Positions 36,620-45,661 of a stretch of 64,000 nt of DNA are shown here, piece by piece. Source of the stretch: Arthrobacter sulfonylureivorans (GTDB lineage Bacteria; Actinomycetota; Actinomycetes; Actinomycetales; Micrococcaceae). The stretch is taken from contig RJAE01000007.1 in the NCBI GenBank assembly GCA_004000035.1, positions 1 through 64,000 on the forward strand, read 5' to 3'. The notes under the pieces are model-generated. The model saw only the letters and a list, made by a program, of their open reading frames with translations, searched no databases and was not told the DNA's origin. The position numbers and the translations under genes are program-made. Position 1 is the first letter of the stretch; each line of letters starts with the position of its first letter.

Positions 36620-38903
36620 CATGTTCCCGTCTGGTCGCTGCGGGCAGTGCGTTCCATTGTTTCTCCAGTTCCTTCTCAGGCCGGCTGGCAAACAGTCCCG
36701 CCGGCCCATAGGTGGAGGACACCACTGCCGGGTCCTCGTGCGAAGGCTCCCCGCCCAGCCGCCAGGATCTAAAAGTGGCGATGAGGGCGGCTCCAATGAC
36801 GATGATGGTCAGGACCACGAAGATGATGGACAGTGTGCCCTGCACCGCGGTGTTGCGGACCACCGCCTCCATTTCCTCCACCGATTTGGCGTTCCCCAAG
36901 CTGGTCTGGCCAGCGGCAAGGGCCTCGCGGTTGGCGATGTTGTTGGCCCAGTAGCCCACCTTGATGTCCGGGCTGAAGATCTTCAGGATGGAAGCCCAGA
37001 TGGTGATCACGGAGGCGAAGGCCAGCGGCAGCGCGATAATCCACAGGTACTTGAACGCTCCGCGCTTGGCCGCGATAGCCAGGCAGACCGCGAGCGCGAT
37101 GGCAGCCAGCAGTTGGTTGGCAATGCCGAAGAGCGGGAAGAACGTATTGATACCGCCCAATGGATCGGTGACACCCAGGATCAGTATGTACCCCCAGCCA
37201 GCCACCATGATGGCTGTGCAGATCCAGACACCGGGGCGCCACGACATGTTCTTGAACTTCGGCAGGACGTTGCCGATGGTGTCCTGCAGCATGAAGCGGG
37301 CGACGCGGGTTCCGGCATCGACAGCCGTGAGGATGAACAGCGCCTCGAACATGATGGCGAAGTGGTACCAGAAGCCCATCATGGCTACGCCGCCGATCAA
37401 CCCGTGCATGATGTGCGAGAGCCCGACGGCAAGGGTGGGAGCGCCGCCGGTCCGCGAGACGATCGACTCCTCGCCGACGTTGCGGGCCAGTTCCGTCAGC
37501 ATATCCGGCGTCAGGTTCACGTTGGCCAGGCCCAGACTGTTGACGAAGGCCACCGCGCCTTCCACCGTGCCACCGGTCGCCGCCGCGGAGGCGTTCATCG
37601 CAAAATAGATCCCGCGGTCGATCGAGATGGCCGCGACCAGCGCCATGATGGCAACGAACGACTCCATCAGCATTCCGCCGTAGCCAATGAAGCGGCTCTG
37701 CTTCTCCTTCTGCAGCATCTTTGGTGTGGTGCCGGACGCAATCAGCGCGTGAAAGCCCGAGAGCGCGCCGCACGCGATGGTGACGAACAGGAACGGGAAC
37801 AGCGAACCGGGGACCACGGGACCGTCGCTACGGCTGGCGAATTCGCTGAAGGCCGGGACGTTGATCTCCGGCCGGACCAGCACGATGGCCAGTGCCAGCA
37901 TCAGGATGGTGCCGATCTTCATGAAGGTGGAGAGGTAATCGCGCGGCGCGAGCAGCAGCCAGACCGGCAGCACGGCGGCGATGAAGCCGTAGATGATGAT
38001 GCCCCAGGCGATGGTGGTCCTATCCAGCGTGAAGATCGCTGCGCCCCACCCGGTATCGGCAATCGCCCCGCCGCCGACGATGGCGGCAATGAGCAGCCCG
38101 AAGCCGATGATGGAGACCTCGCTGACCCTGCCCGGCCGTAGGAAGCGCAGGTAGATGCCCATGAAGAGGGCAATCGGGATGGTCATCGTGACCGAGAAGA
38201 CACCCCAGGGCGACTCGCCCAGGGCGTTCACGACCACGAGGGCCAGGATCGCCACGATGATGATCATGATGGCCAGCGTGGCAATCAGGGCAGCCGTGCC
38301 GCCGACGCGGCCGAGTTCCTCACGCGCCATCTGGCCCAGCGAACGGCCGCCGCGGCGCATCGAGAAGAACAGCACCAGGTAGTCCTGCACGGCGCCGGCC
38401 AGGACGACGCCAACGATGATCCACAGCGTGCCGGGCAGGTAGCCCATCTGCGCGGCCAGGATGGGCCCGACCAGCGGCCCGGCGCCGGCGATGGCCGCGA
38501 AGTGGTGGCCGTAGAGCACGCGGCGGTCGGTGACCACGTAATCCTTGCCATCCGCGTTGTACTCCGCCGGCGTCGCGCGCCGATCGTTGGGGCGGGTCAG
38601 CTTGTTCTCGATGAACTTGGAATAGAAGCGGAAGCCGATGAAATACGTGCACACCGAGGCGAAGACGAACCAGATCGCATTGATCGTTTCACCGCGCGAA
38701 AAGGCGAGCACGCTCCAGCTCACGCCGCCCAGCAGCGCGATGGCTACCCAGACAACGATCTTGGTAGGCGTCCACTTGTGTTGCTCGGCATCCGCGGCCG
38801 GATCCAACGCTACCGGCGGCAGGTTGGGGTCCTGGACCAGCAGGTCCGAATCCGGATCATTGCCGGACTGCCCGGGCAGGGGTCCGGTGGATTTCTCACT
38901 CAT
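36606..38903 (-). CDS. cstA: Carbon starvation protein CstA family transporter
   Basis: A 765-residue multi-pass membrane protein of the CstA/BtsT family, which takes up pyruvate and perhaps peptides. It has a 45-residue cytosolic N-terminus and then about 16-18 hydrophobic helices. Family motifs visible are GHHFAAIAGAGPLVGPILAA, DYLVLFFSMRRGGRSLGQMA, ASGTTPKMLQKE and FGIANQLLAAIAL. The ATG has GGGGGAG about 5 nt upstream. The partner ybdD overlaps its 3' end. Carbon-catabolite control is typical elsewhere, but no CRP-like site is obvious here. Confidence 0.94.
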   Translation of the reverse strand: MSEKSTGPLPGQSGNDPDSDLLVQDPNLPPVALDPAADAEQHKWTPTKIVVWVAIALLGGVSWSVLAFSRGETINAIWFVFASVCTYFIGFRFYSKFIENKLTRPNDRRATPAEYNADGKDYVVTDRRVLYGHHFAAIAGAGPLVGPILAAQMGYLPGTLWIIVGVVLAGAVQDYLVLFFSMRRGGRSLGQMAREELGRVGGTAALIATLAIMIIIVAILALVVVNALGESPWGVFSVTMTIPIALFMGIYLRFLRPGRVSEVSIIGFGLLIAAIVGGGAIADTGWGAAIFTLDRTTIAWGIIIYGFIAAVLPVWLLLAPRDYLSTFMKIGTILMLALAIVLVRPEINVPAFSEFASRSDGPVVPGSLFPFLFVTIACGALSGFHALIASGTTPKMLQKEKQSRFIGYGGMLMESFVAIMALVAAISIDRGIYFAMNASAAATGGTVEGAVAFVNSLGLANVNLTPDMLTELARNVGEESIVSRTGGAPTLAVGLSHIMHGLIGGVAMMGFWYHFAIMFEALFILTAVDAGTRVARFMLQDTIGNVLPKFKNMSWRPGVWICTAIMVAGWGYILILGVTDPLGGINTFFPLFGIANQLLAAIALAVCLAIAAKRGAFKYLWIIALPLAFASVITIWASILKIFSPDIKVGYWANNIANREALAAGQTSLGNAKSVEEMEAVVRNTAVQGTLSIIFVVLTIIVIGAALIATFRSWRLGGEPSHEDPAVVSSTYGPAGLFASRPEKELEKQWNALPAATRREHDVER

Positions 38904-38987
38904 GATGCTCCCCCTTCGTGGAACGCCGATGCTATTAACGATGCACCGTAGCAGCGCCGCCGTCTACAGGGAACGGAGCCGTCCGTT

Positions 38988-39968
38988 TCAGGAGGTGGTG
39001 AGCAGGATCTTGCCGGTGTGGGCGCCCGAATCGAAGTACTCGTGGGCGGCCGCAGCGTCCGCCAAGGCAAACGTGCGGTGCACCTGTGGCTTGACGTCCC
39101 CGGAGACCACCAACGGCCAGACATGCTCGGCAACCGCGTGCATGATGGCGGCCTTTTCCTCCGCAGGGCGGGCCCGCAGGGTGGTGCCGATGACCGCACC
39201 GCGTTTGGCCATCAGCTGGCCCAGGTTCAGCTCCGCCTTGGCCCCGCCCTGCAGGCCGATCACGACCAGCCGGCCGGATGTGGCAAGGGCGTCCACGTTC
39301 CGCTGCAGGTACTTGGCACCCACGACGTCCAGGATGACGTCCGCGCCGCGACCCCCGGTGGCCTCCTTGATCCGCTCCACGAAGTCTTCCTCGCGGTAGT
39401 TGATCAGCACCTCGGCGCCCAGTTCACGCGCGACGTCGAGCTTTTCCTGGCTGCCCGCCGTCACCGCCGGGACCGCTCCGAAAGCATCGACCAGCTGAAC
39501 CGCCATGGTGCCGATTCCGCCGGACCCGCCGTGGATCAGGACGGTTTCGCCGGCCTGCACGCCTGCGGTCATGAACAGGTTGGAGAAGACCGTGGCCGCC
39601 ACTTCCGGCAGCGCCGCGGCCGTCACCAGGTCCACGCCTCGCGGCACCGGCAGCACTTGGCCCGCCGGGACCGCAACCTGTTCGGCGTAGCCTCCGCCGG
39701 CCAGCAGGGCGCACACCTCGTCGCCGACCCGTGGCGCGGTAACGCCGGCACCCACCGCGGATACACGGCCGGACACTTCCAGGCCCGGGATCTCGGACGC
39801 GCCCGGCGGCGGCGGGTAAACGCCGATGCGCTGCTGCACATCGGCGCGGTTGACCCCGGCGGCAGCCACATCGATCACTACCTCGCCCTCCGCCGGCTGC
39901 GGGGCGTCAGTCTCCCGCAGCCGCAGGACCTCGGGGCCGCCCGCTCCCTCGTAAAAAACCGCTCTCAT
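38988..39968 (-). CDS. NAD(P)H-quinone oxidoreductase (zinc-independent MDR family, PIG3-like)
   Basis: A 326-residue medium-chain dehydrogenase/reductase. The GroES-like half has AGVNRADVQQRIGVYPPPPG, typical of the QOR/PIG3 group, and lacks the catalytic zinc ligands of alcohol dehydrogenases. The Rossmann half has VLIHGGSGGIGTMAVQL and GADVILDVVGAKYL. The ATG at 39968 has GCGAGG 6 nt upstream; a GTG at 39983 would add 5 residues and has no ribosome binding site. The gene stands alone between cstA and tRNA-Ser. Confidence 0.88.
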   Translation of the reverse strand: MRAVFYEGAGGPEVLRLRETDAPQPAEGEVVIDVAAAGVNRADVQQRIGVYPPPPGASEIPGLEVSGRVSAVGAGVTAPRVGDEVCALLAGGGYAEQVAVPAGQVLPVPRGVDLVTAAALPEVAATVFSNLFMTAGVQAGETVLIHGGSGGIGTMAVQLVDAFGAVPAVTAGSQEKLDVARELGAEVLINYREEDFVERIKEATGGRGADVILDVVGAKYLQRNVDALATSGRLVVIGLQGGAKAELNLGQLMAKRGAVIGTTLRARPAEEKAAIMHAVAEHVWPLVVSGDVKPQVHRTFALADAAAAHEYFDSGAHTGKILLTTS

Positions 39969-40004
39969 GCCAGCCTCGCTCACCTAGTCCGGGACGCAGA
40001 AACC

Positions 40005-40034
40005 TTGAGGATGCGCGCTTTGCCCGGGTACGCT
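40005..40034 (+). promoter_or_regulatory. Promoter of tRNA-Ser(UGA)
   Basis: TTGAGG and TACGCT are separated by 18 bp and lie 24 bp before the tRNA. Confidence 0.6.
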
Positions 40035-40058
40035 CCTCCGTGTCAGACTACAAGGTGA

Positions 40059-40146
40059 GGAAGGTTGTCCGAGCGGCCGAAGGAGCTGGTCTTGAAAACC
40101 AGTAGGCGGTAACCCCGTCTCATGGGTTCAAATCCCATACCTTCCG
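40059..40146 (+). tRNA. tRNA-Ser (anticodon UGA)
   Basis: Class II tRNA with acceptor stem GGAAGGT / ACCTTCC, anticodon loop CTTGAAA (UGA), a long variable arm (AGGCGGTAACCCCGTCT) and T arm GGTTCAAATCC. The discriminator is G; CCA is not encoded. Confidence 0.95.
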
Positions 40147-40152
40147 CTTCAA

Positions 40153-40195
40153 CAGCAGGTGTCCAGGCCGTGAGGCCCGGACACCTGCTGCTTTT
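40153..40195 (+). terminator. Terminator of tRNA-Ser(UGA)
   Basis: A 12-bp stem CAGCAGGTGTCC / GGACACCTGCTG with a 14-nt loop is followed by CTTTTG. Confidence 0.8.
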
Positions 40196-40312
40196 GCACG
40201 GGAATGAGGACGCGGCGACCTGCCGGACAAGACGGGCGTGCATTCTGCCTCGCCCGCGCCGCCGGTATAACCTCGGCTAGGAGCCGTTGCATCAAAAGCC
40301 CGAGGAGACCCC

Positions 40313-40816
40313 GTGCCCAGCCAGTCCGCGCCCGTCCGCCGCCGCCCACTCAAGGCGGCCGCCGTCGTCGTCCTCTTGGCAGCGCTGAGCGGTTGCGGAT
40401 TGGGCGACGCACAGGAACCGCCGCGGGATGATTCCGGTGCGGTGACCGAAGCCGCTTCCGCCGGCGCGTACGCCATCAAGGTGGGCGACTGCCTGAACAA
40501 CCCGCGCGCCGAACGCCTCACCGAGGTGGAGTTTGTGCCGTGCGATCAGCCCCACGAGCTGGAGGCGTTCGCGGCCAGCAACCTGCCGGACGGAGATTAT
40601 CCCGGCGACGAGGAAGTGGCCGCCAAGGCCGAAGAGTTCTGCCTGGCCGAGTTCAAGGCCTTCGCCGGCATTCCCTACGACGACTCGGCGCTGGAGCTGA
40701 TCCATTTGAACCCCACCGAGGAAAGCTGGAGCGGCGAGCAGGACCGTGAACTGCTCTGCCTGGTGGGCGCCAAGGACGAGCCGACCACCGGTACGCTCAA
40801 GGACAGCCGCCGCTAA
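40313..40816 (+). CDS. Septum-formation-domain lipoprotein
   Basis: A 167-residue exported lipoprotein. The signal has RRRPLKAAAVVVLLAALSGC with the lipobox Cys at residue 28. The mature domain carries the pattern of the actinobacterial septum formation family (PF13845-like): VGDCLNN, VEFVPCDQPHELEAFA, a Cys in AEEFCLAEF, and RELLCLVG near the end, so four Cys could form two disulfides. GAGGAG precedes the GTG start. The family name is historical, and the molecular role is unknown. Confidence 0.75.
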   Translation: MPSQSAPVRRRPLKAAAVVVLLAALSGCGLGDAQEPPRDDSGAVTEAASAGAYAIKVGDCLNNPRAERLTEVEFVPCDQPHELEAFAASNLPDGDYPGDEEVAAKAEEFCLAEFKAFAGIPYDDSALELIHLNPTEESWSGEQDRELLCLVGAKDEPTTGTLKDSRR

Positions 40817-40831
40817 ACCCAGTCGCGCCCC

Positions 40832-40924
40832 GCTGCCGGCCGCTAGGCTCAGGCGTTGCGGCCGTCTCTCGGCCCCCGCTGCCAGCGGCTAAACCCAGGC
40901 GTTGCGGCCTTCTCTCGGCCCCCG
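40832..40924 (+). repeat. Two 46-bp imperfect direct repeats
   Basis: Both copies begin GCTGCC and share CAGGCGTTGCGGCC, TCTCTCGGCCCCCG. The copies start at 40832 and 40878. The differences lie mainly in the GGCCGCTAGGCT versus AGCGGCTAAACC part, which itself resembles the end of the preceding gene (CCGCTAAACCCAG at about 40810). Confidence 0.85.
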
Positions 40925-41032
40925 TCGTCCCGCTGCGCAACGGTCACGGCCCTTCCTGTCAAGGCCTGGCGAACGTTTCACCCCTTTTGAAGCTGTTCTT
41001 TCATAGAAGTGTTCCGCTGCTTCTGGTCCTCG

Positions 41033-41050
41033 GGTAACCTCCCGTTCATC
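41033..41050 (+). promoter_or_regulatory. Possible PHO box upstream of the secreted nucleotidase
   Basis: GGTAACC at 41033 and GTTCATC at 41044 are 11 bp apart, like the units in front of phoU. They lie about 105 bp before the gene. Only two units are visible, and the first is degenerate. Confidence 0.4.
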
Positions 41051-41152
41051 CCTGCCAGTTGAACTGGGGAGCGGTGCTTGCACCGTGCAGCCGTGCCGCA
41101 GCCGTTCCCTGGGTGCGCGGATCATCACTTCCACCTTGAGAGATAGGGCCAC

Positions 41153-44100
41153 ATGGCTACTCCATCACCGAAGACCGCGCTGGCCGCGGTCCTGACCGCA
41201 GGCCTGGTGGCGGCGCCTTTCGCGGCGTTGCCCGCGCATGCGGCCGATCCGGTCGACCTCAACCTCCTGAGCATCAACGATTTCCACGGCCGGATCGACG
41301 CGAACACCGTCAAGTTCGCGGGCACCGTGGAACAACTCCGGGCGCAGAACCCCGAGGGAACGCTATTCACTTCCGCCGGAGACAACATCGGTGCCTCGGT
41401 CTTTGCGTCGTCCACGCAGCAGGACCAGCCGACCATCGATGTACTCAACGCCTTGGAATTGGCGACGACGGCGGTGGGCAACCATGAGTTCGACCGCGGC
41501 TTCGCGGACCTGACGGACCGCGTGGCCCCGGCGTCCAAGTACCCGCAGCTGGGCGCCAATGTGTACCGGGCCGGCACCACCGAACCGGCCCTGCCCGAGT
41601 ATGAACTGGTCCCGGTCAACGGCGTGACCGTCGGCGTGGTCGGCGTGGTCACCGAGGAGACTGCCTCGCTGGTGTCCCCTGGCGGGATCGCGGATCTGGA
41701 GTTCGGCGACCCGGTGGACGCCGTCAACCGGGTGGCGGCCCAGCTGACCGACGGCGCCGGCGACGAAGCCGACGTCATCATGGCGTCCTACCACGAGGGC
41801 GCCAGCACGAACGCGGACCTGGCCAGCGCCGTGGCGGCGAGCGCCGTGTTCAACCGGATTGTCAACGAGACCAGCCCGGACGTGGACGTCATTTTCAACG
41901 GCCACACGCACCAGGCCTACAGCTTCGACGCCCCGGTTCCGGGTGCCGACGGCAAGACCCGGCCCGTGGTGCAGACCGGTTCCTACGGCGCGAACATCGG
42001 CCAGGTCCAGCTGAGCTACGACGCCGAGTCCGACGAGGTACTGGCCCACACCGCCGCCGTCGTGCCGAGGACCGGCACCGCCGACGCCGAGCTGGTGTCC
42101 GCCTATCCGCGGGTGGCCGAAGTATCTTCGATTGTCCAGGCCGCGCTGGATAACGCCGAGGAAGTCGGCGCCCAGCCGGTTGGCTCGGTCACCGGCGACA
42201 TCACCACCGCCTTCCTGCCCGACGGGCCGGACGCGGATACGGCGCCGGACCGGGACGACCGCGGCTCCGAATCGACGCTGGGCAACCTGGTGGCCGATTC
42301 GCTGCTGACATCCCTCGCCTCCGCCGAACGCGGCGGTGCTGACATCGGTGTGGTGAATCCCGGCGGGCTGCGCAACGAGCTCTACTACGCGCCCGACGGC
42401 ACGGTCACCTACGCCGAGGCCAACGGGGTGCTGCCCTTCCTGAACAACCTGTGGACCACCACGCTGACCGGCGCACAGGTCAAGACCCTGCTCGAGCAGC
42501 AGTGGCAGCGCACCGCAGCCGGCGAGGTACCCAGCCGCGCCTACCTGCAGCTGGGCCTGAGCAAGAACGTCAACTACACCTACGACGCGGCGCTGCCCGA
42601 AGGCGAGCGCATCACCGGCGTCTGGGTCAACGGCGAACCGCTGGACCCGGAACGCGGCTACCGGGTGGGTACCTTCAGCTTCCTGGCCCAGGGCGGCGAT
42701 AACTTCCACGTCTTCACCAAGGGCGCGGACACCCGCGACTCCGGCCTGGTGGACCGGGATGCCTGGATCGACTACCTTCAGGACAACAGCCCGCTCTCCC
42801 CGGACTTCGCCCGCCGGACCGTGCAGGTCACCGGGGCACCGGAATCCATCGGACCCGGCCAGCAGGTCAGCGTGCAGCTAGCCAGGCTGGACCTGACGTC
42901 GCTGGGCGCTCCGCTGAACACTGAGGTGTCGCTCGCGTACGTTGACGCTGCCGGCACCAGTACCAAACTGGGTACCTTCCCAGTGGCCGACGGCGGTGCC
43001 TCCATCGAGTTCACCGCTCCTTCCGCGCTGGACGGCGGCTACTTCGAACTGAGCGCCGCCGCCTCCGGAACCACCTTCCGGCTGCCGTCCGCCATCGAGG
43101 CCGGCGGCAGCGACGGCGGCGATCATGTGGTGATCAACGAGGCCTACCTGTCCGGCGGCAGCGCCGGCGCTGCCTATACCAACAAGTTCATCGAGCTGTA
43201 CAACCCCACCGACGTCGAGATCAGCCTGGACGGCTGGTCGCTGCAGTACCGCTCGGCCGGTGGAACCGGAAACCCCACCGGAGTGGCAGCGCTGTCCGGC
43301 AGCATTGAAGCCGGCGGCCACTACCTGGTGCAGGCTAACTCCAACGGTGCCAACGGCGAGGAGCTGCCGGAACCGGACTTGGTGACCAGCCTGGCCCCGT
43401 CCGGGACCAACGGCACCCTGGTGCTGGCCAACCAGTCCGGGGCGGTGGCCGATCTGGGTACCGGTTCGGTGGTCGACCGCAGCACGGTGGTGGACCTGCT
43501 GGGCTACGGCACCTCGAACACCTTCGAGACCGAAGCGGCCCAGTCGCCGAGGAACAACACGGACGTGCGGTCGATGAACCGCGCCGACGGAACCGACACC
43601 AACAACAACGCGGCGGACTTCAGCCTCAGCCAAGACATCACCCCGCAGGGTTCCGGCGAGGGCAACGGCGGCGGTGATCCGGAGCCGGAGGCGGCCACCA
43701 TCGCCGAAATCCAGGGCACCGGCACGCAGTCCCCGCTGGCCGGCAAGACCGTGACCACCCGCGGCGTGGTGACCGCCGCCTACGCCACCGGCGGCTTCGA
43801 CGGCTACTACCTGCAGACCGAGGGTACCGGCGGCGATACCAACACCACCGACCGGACCGCGTCGGACGCCGTGTTCGTCTACTCCCCCGAGACCGTCGGT
43901 GACGTGCGGGTCGGCGACTTCGTGGAGGTTTCCGGCAAGGTCAGCGAGTTCCACGGCCTGACCGAGATCACCGTCGCCGCCGAGGGACTGACCGTCCTGA
44001 CGGAGGCCGCGGAGGCGCCGAAGGCAGCTGCCATCGGCTGGCCGGCCACGGAGGCGGAGCGCGAGAAGTTCGAGGGGATGCTGCTCAGCCCGCAGGGCGG

Positions 44101-45565
44101 CTTCACCGTCACCGACAACTTCGCCCTGAACCAGTACGGCGAGATCGGCCTTGCCGCCGGCGACTCCGCACTGGTGCAGCCCACCGCCGTCGGGGCCTAC
44201 GGTTCGGACGAGTTCTGGGCCGAGACGGAGAAGAACGCCGCCCTGGCCGTTACGCTGGACGACGGCTCGAGTGTCAACTACCTGGGCGCGGACGCCAACA
44301 AGGACATCCCGCTGCCCTACCTGTCCGCCAAGGATCCGGTCCGGGTGGGTTCCCCCGCCACCTTCGCCACCAACGTGGTGCTGGATTACCGGTTCGATCT
44401 CTGGCGTTTCCAGCCGCTGAACCACCTGACGGTGGAGAACGCGGAAAGCGTCCAGCCGGTGTCGTTCCAGAACACCCGCACCGACTCTCCGGAGCAGGTC
44501 GGCGGCGTGAAGCTGGCCTCGTTCAACGTGCTGAACTACTTCAGCACCACCGGCGACCAGGTGGCGGGATGCGGTTCCTTCACGGACCGCGACGGCAACC
44601 CGATCACGGCCCGCAACTGCGATGCCCGCGGCGCCTGGGACGCGGAAAACCTGGAACGCCAGCAGGACAAGATCGTGGCAGCCATCAACGCGCTGGACGC
44701 GGACATCGTGGCGCTGGAGGAGATCGAGAACTCCGCCCAGTTCGGCAAGGACCGCGACGCCGCCCTGGCCGCGCTGACCAAGGCACTGAATGCGGATCTG
44801 GGCGACACCCGCCACAACGGAAAGCACTCGGGCAAGGGGCCTCAGCACGGCGGCTGGGACTACGTCCGCTCGCCGGATGAGCTGCCGGCGCTGGCGGATG
44901 AGGACTTCATCCGCACGGCCTTCATCTACAAGAAGGACGAGGTGAAGACGGTCCAGGAGTCGGTGATCCACAACGACACCGAAGCCTTCGCCAACGCGCG
45001 CAAGCCGCTGGCCCAAGCGTTCAAGGCCAAGAACGGACCCTCGGATACCTTCGTCGTGATCGCCAACCACTTCAAGTCCAAGGGCTCCGGCCCGAACTCG
45101 GGCGAGAACGCCGACCACGGCCAGGGCGCTTGGAATGCAGCCCGCACCGCCCAGGCGCATTCGCTGGTGGACTTCGCGGAGCAGATGCAGGAGAAGTTCC
45201 GGACCGGCAAGGTATTGCTGACCGGCGACTTCAACTCCTACGCGAAGGAGGACCCGATCAAGGTCCTCACCGAGGCCGGCTACGTGGACCAGGGTGCCAA
45301 GACCAGCGAACACAGCTACAGCTTCGGCGGCATGGTCGGCTCGCTGGACTACATCTTCGCCTCGCCCGCAGCGGACGCGAAGGTCAAGGGCGCCGACATC
45401 TGGAACATCAACTCGGTGGAATCGATCGCGCTGGAGTACAGCCGGTACAACTACAACGCCACCAACTTCTACGCCCCGGATCCCTTCCGGGCCAGCGACC
45501 ACGATCCGATCATCGTGGGCCTGGACATGGACAAGGACCGCGGCAACGGCGGGAACAAGCGCTAG
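41153..45565 (+). CDS. Secreted multidomain 5'-nucleotidase / lamin-tail / ExeM-NucH nuclease
   Basis: A 1470-residue extracellular protein. The signal peptide is cleaved after AHA (residue 30). Residues 33-300 form a metallophosphatase domain (SINDFHGRID, SAGDNIGAS, GNHEFDRG, NGHTHQAYS), and about 330-520 the 5'-nucleotidase C-terminal domain (NPGGLRNELYY, FLAQGGDNFHVF). A lamin-tail domain starts near 659 (VINEAYLSGGSAG, FIELYNPTDVEISLDGWSL). Near 848 an OB-fold YhcR/ExeM-type domain begins (VTTRGVVTAAY), and from about 1120 an endonuclease/exonuclease/phosphatase domain (LASFNVLNYF, IVALEEIEN, LLTGDFNSY, SDHDPIIVGL). It should degrade extracellular DNA and strip phosphate from the nucleotides. 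No LPXTG anchor is present. Confidence 0.92.
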   Translation: MATPSPKTALAAVLTAGLVAAPFAALPAHAADPVDLNLLSINDFHGRIDANTVKFAGTVEQLRAQNPEGTLFTSAGDNIGASVFASSTQQDQPTIDVLNALELATTAVGNHEFDRGFADLTDRVAPASKYPQLGANVYRAGTTEPALPEYELVPVNGVTVGVVGVVTEETASLVSPGGIADLEFGDPVDAVNRVAAQLTDGAGDEADVIMASYHEGASTNADLASAVAASAVFNRIVNETSPDVDVIFNGHTHQAYSFDAPVPGADGKTRPVVQTGSYGANIGQVQLSYDAESDEVLAHTAAVVPRTGTADAELVSAYPRVAEVSSIVQAALDNAEEVGAQPVGSVTGDITTAFLPDGPDADTAPDRDDRGSESTLGNLVADSLLTSLASAERGGADIGVVNPGGLRNELYYAPDGTVTYAEANGVLPFLNNLWTTTLTGAQVKTLLEQQWQRTAAGEVPSRAYLQLGLSKNVNYTYDAALPEGERITGVWVNGEPLDPERGYRVGTFSFLAQGGDNFHVFTKGADTRDSGLVDRDAWIDYLQDNSPLSPDFARRTVQVTGAPESIGPGQQVSVQLARLDLTSLGAPLNTEVSLAYVDAAGTSTKLGTFPVADGGASIEFTAPSALDGGYFELSAAASGTTFRLPSAIEAGGSDGGDHVVINEAYLSGGSAGAAYTNKFIELYNPTDVEISLDGWSLQYRSAGGTGNPTGVAALSGSIEAGGHYLVQANSNGANGEELPEPDLVTSLAPSGTNGTLVLANQSGAVADLGTGSVVDRSTVVDLLGYGTSNTFETEAAQSPRNNTDVRSMNRADGTDTNNNAADFSLSQDITPQGSGEGNGGGDPEPEAATIAEIQGTGTQSPLAGKTVTTRGVVTAAYATGGFDGYYLQTEGTGGDTNTTDRTASDAVFVYSPETVGDVRVGDFVEVSGKVSEFHGLTEITVAAEGLTVLTEAAEAPKAAAIGWPATEAEREKFEGMLLSPQGGFTVTDNFALNQYGEIGLAAGDSALVQPTAVGAYGSDEFWAETEKNAALAVTLDDGSSVNYLGADANKDIPLPYLSAKDPVRVGSPATFATNVVLDYRFDLWRFQPLNHLTVENAESVQPVSFQNTRTDSPEQVGGVKLASFNVLNYFSTTGDQVAGCGSFTDRDGNPITARNCDARGAWDAENLERQQDKIVAAINALDADIVALEEIENSAQFGKDRDAALAALTKALNADLGDTRHNGKHSGKGPQHGGWDYVRSPDELPALADEDFIRTAFIYKKDEVKTVQESVIHNDTEAFANARKPLAQAFKAKNGPSDTFVVIANHFKSKGSGPNSGENADHGQGAWNAARTAQAHSLVDFAEQMQEKFRTGKVLLTGDFNSYAKEDPIKVLTEAGYVDQGAKTSEHSYSFGGMVGSLDYIFASPAADAKVKGADIWNINSVESIALEYSRYNYNATNFYAPDPFRASDHDPIIVGLDMDKDRGNGGNKR

Positions 45566-45579
45566 TACCCAGGTAGACG

Positions 45580-45613
45580 AACAGGCCCTCCCCACCCGGG
45601 AGGGCCTGTTTTG
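45580..45613 (+). terminator. Terminator of the secreted nucleotidase gene
   Basis: A 13-bp stem AACAGGCCCTCCC / GGGAGGGCCTGTT with a 5-nt loop ends in TTTTG, 15 bp after the stop. Confidence 0.9.
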
Positions 45614-45661
45614 TTCCCCGGCAAGGGCGGCGTCAGCGGCCTTTTCCGGGGAAGGGCTGCG

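Larger units (their letters stand above)
40817..41152. other. 336-bp intergenic region with a 46-bp duplication and promoter area
   Basis: No gene is convincing here. Positions 40832-40924 hold two 46-bp direct repeats. The right half (about 40970-41150) is more AT-rich and should hold the promoter of the secreted nucleotidase gene, including a possible PHO box at 41033-41050 and an AGATAGGG ribosome binding site just before the ATG. Confidence 0.6.

Noticed and set aside
42878-45595. A 905-codon open frame on the minus strand
   Set aside because: It is antisense to the secreted nucleotidase gene. Its translation is rich in Val, Gly, Arg and His without any family motif, as expected for a shadow frame in GC-rich DNA.
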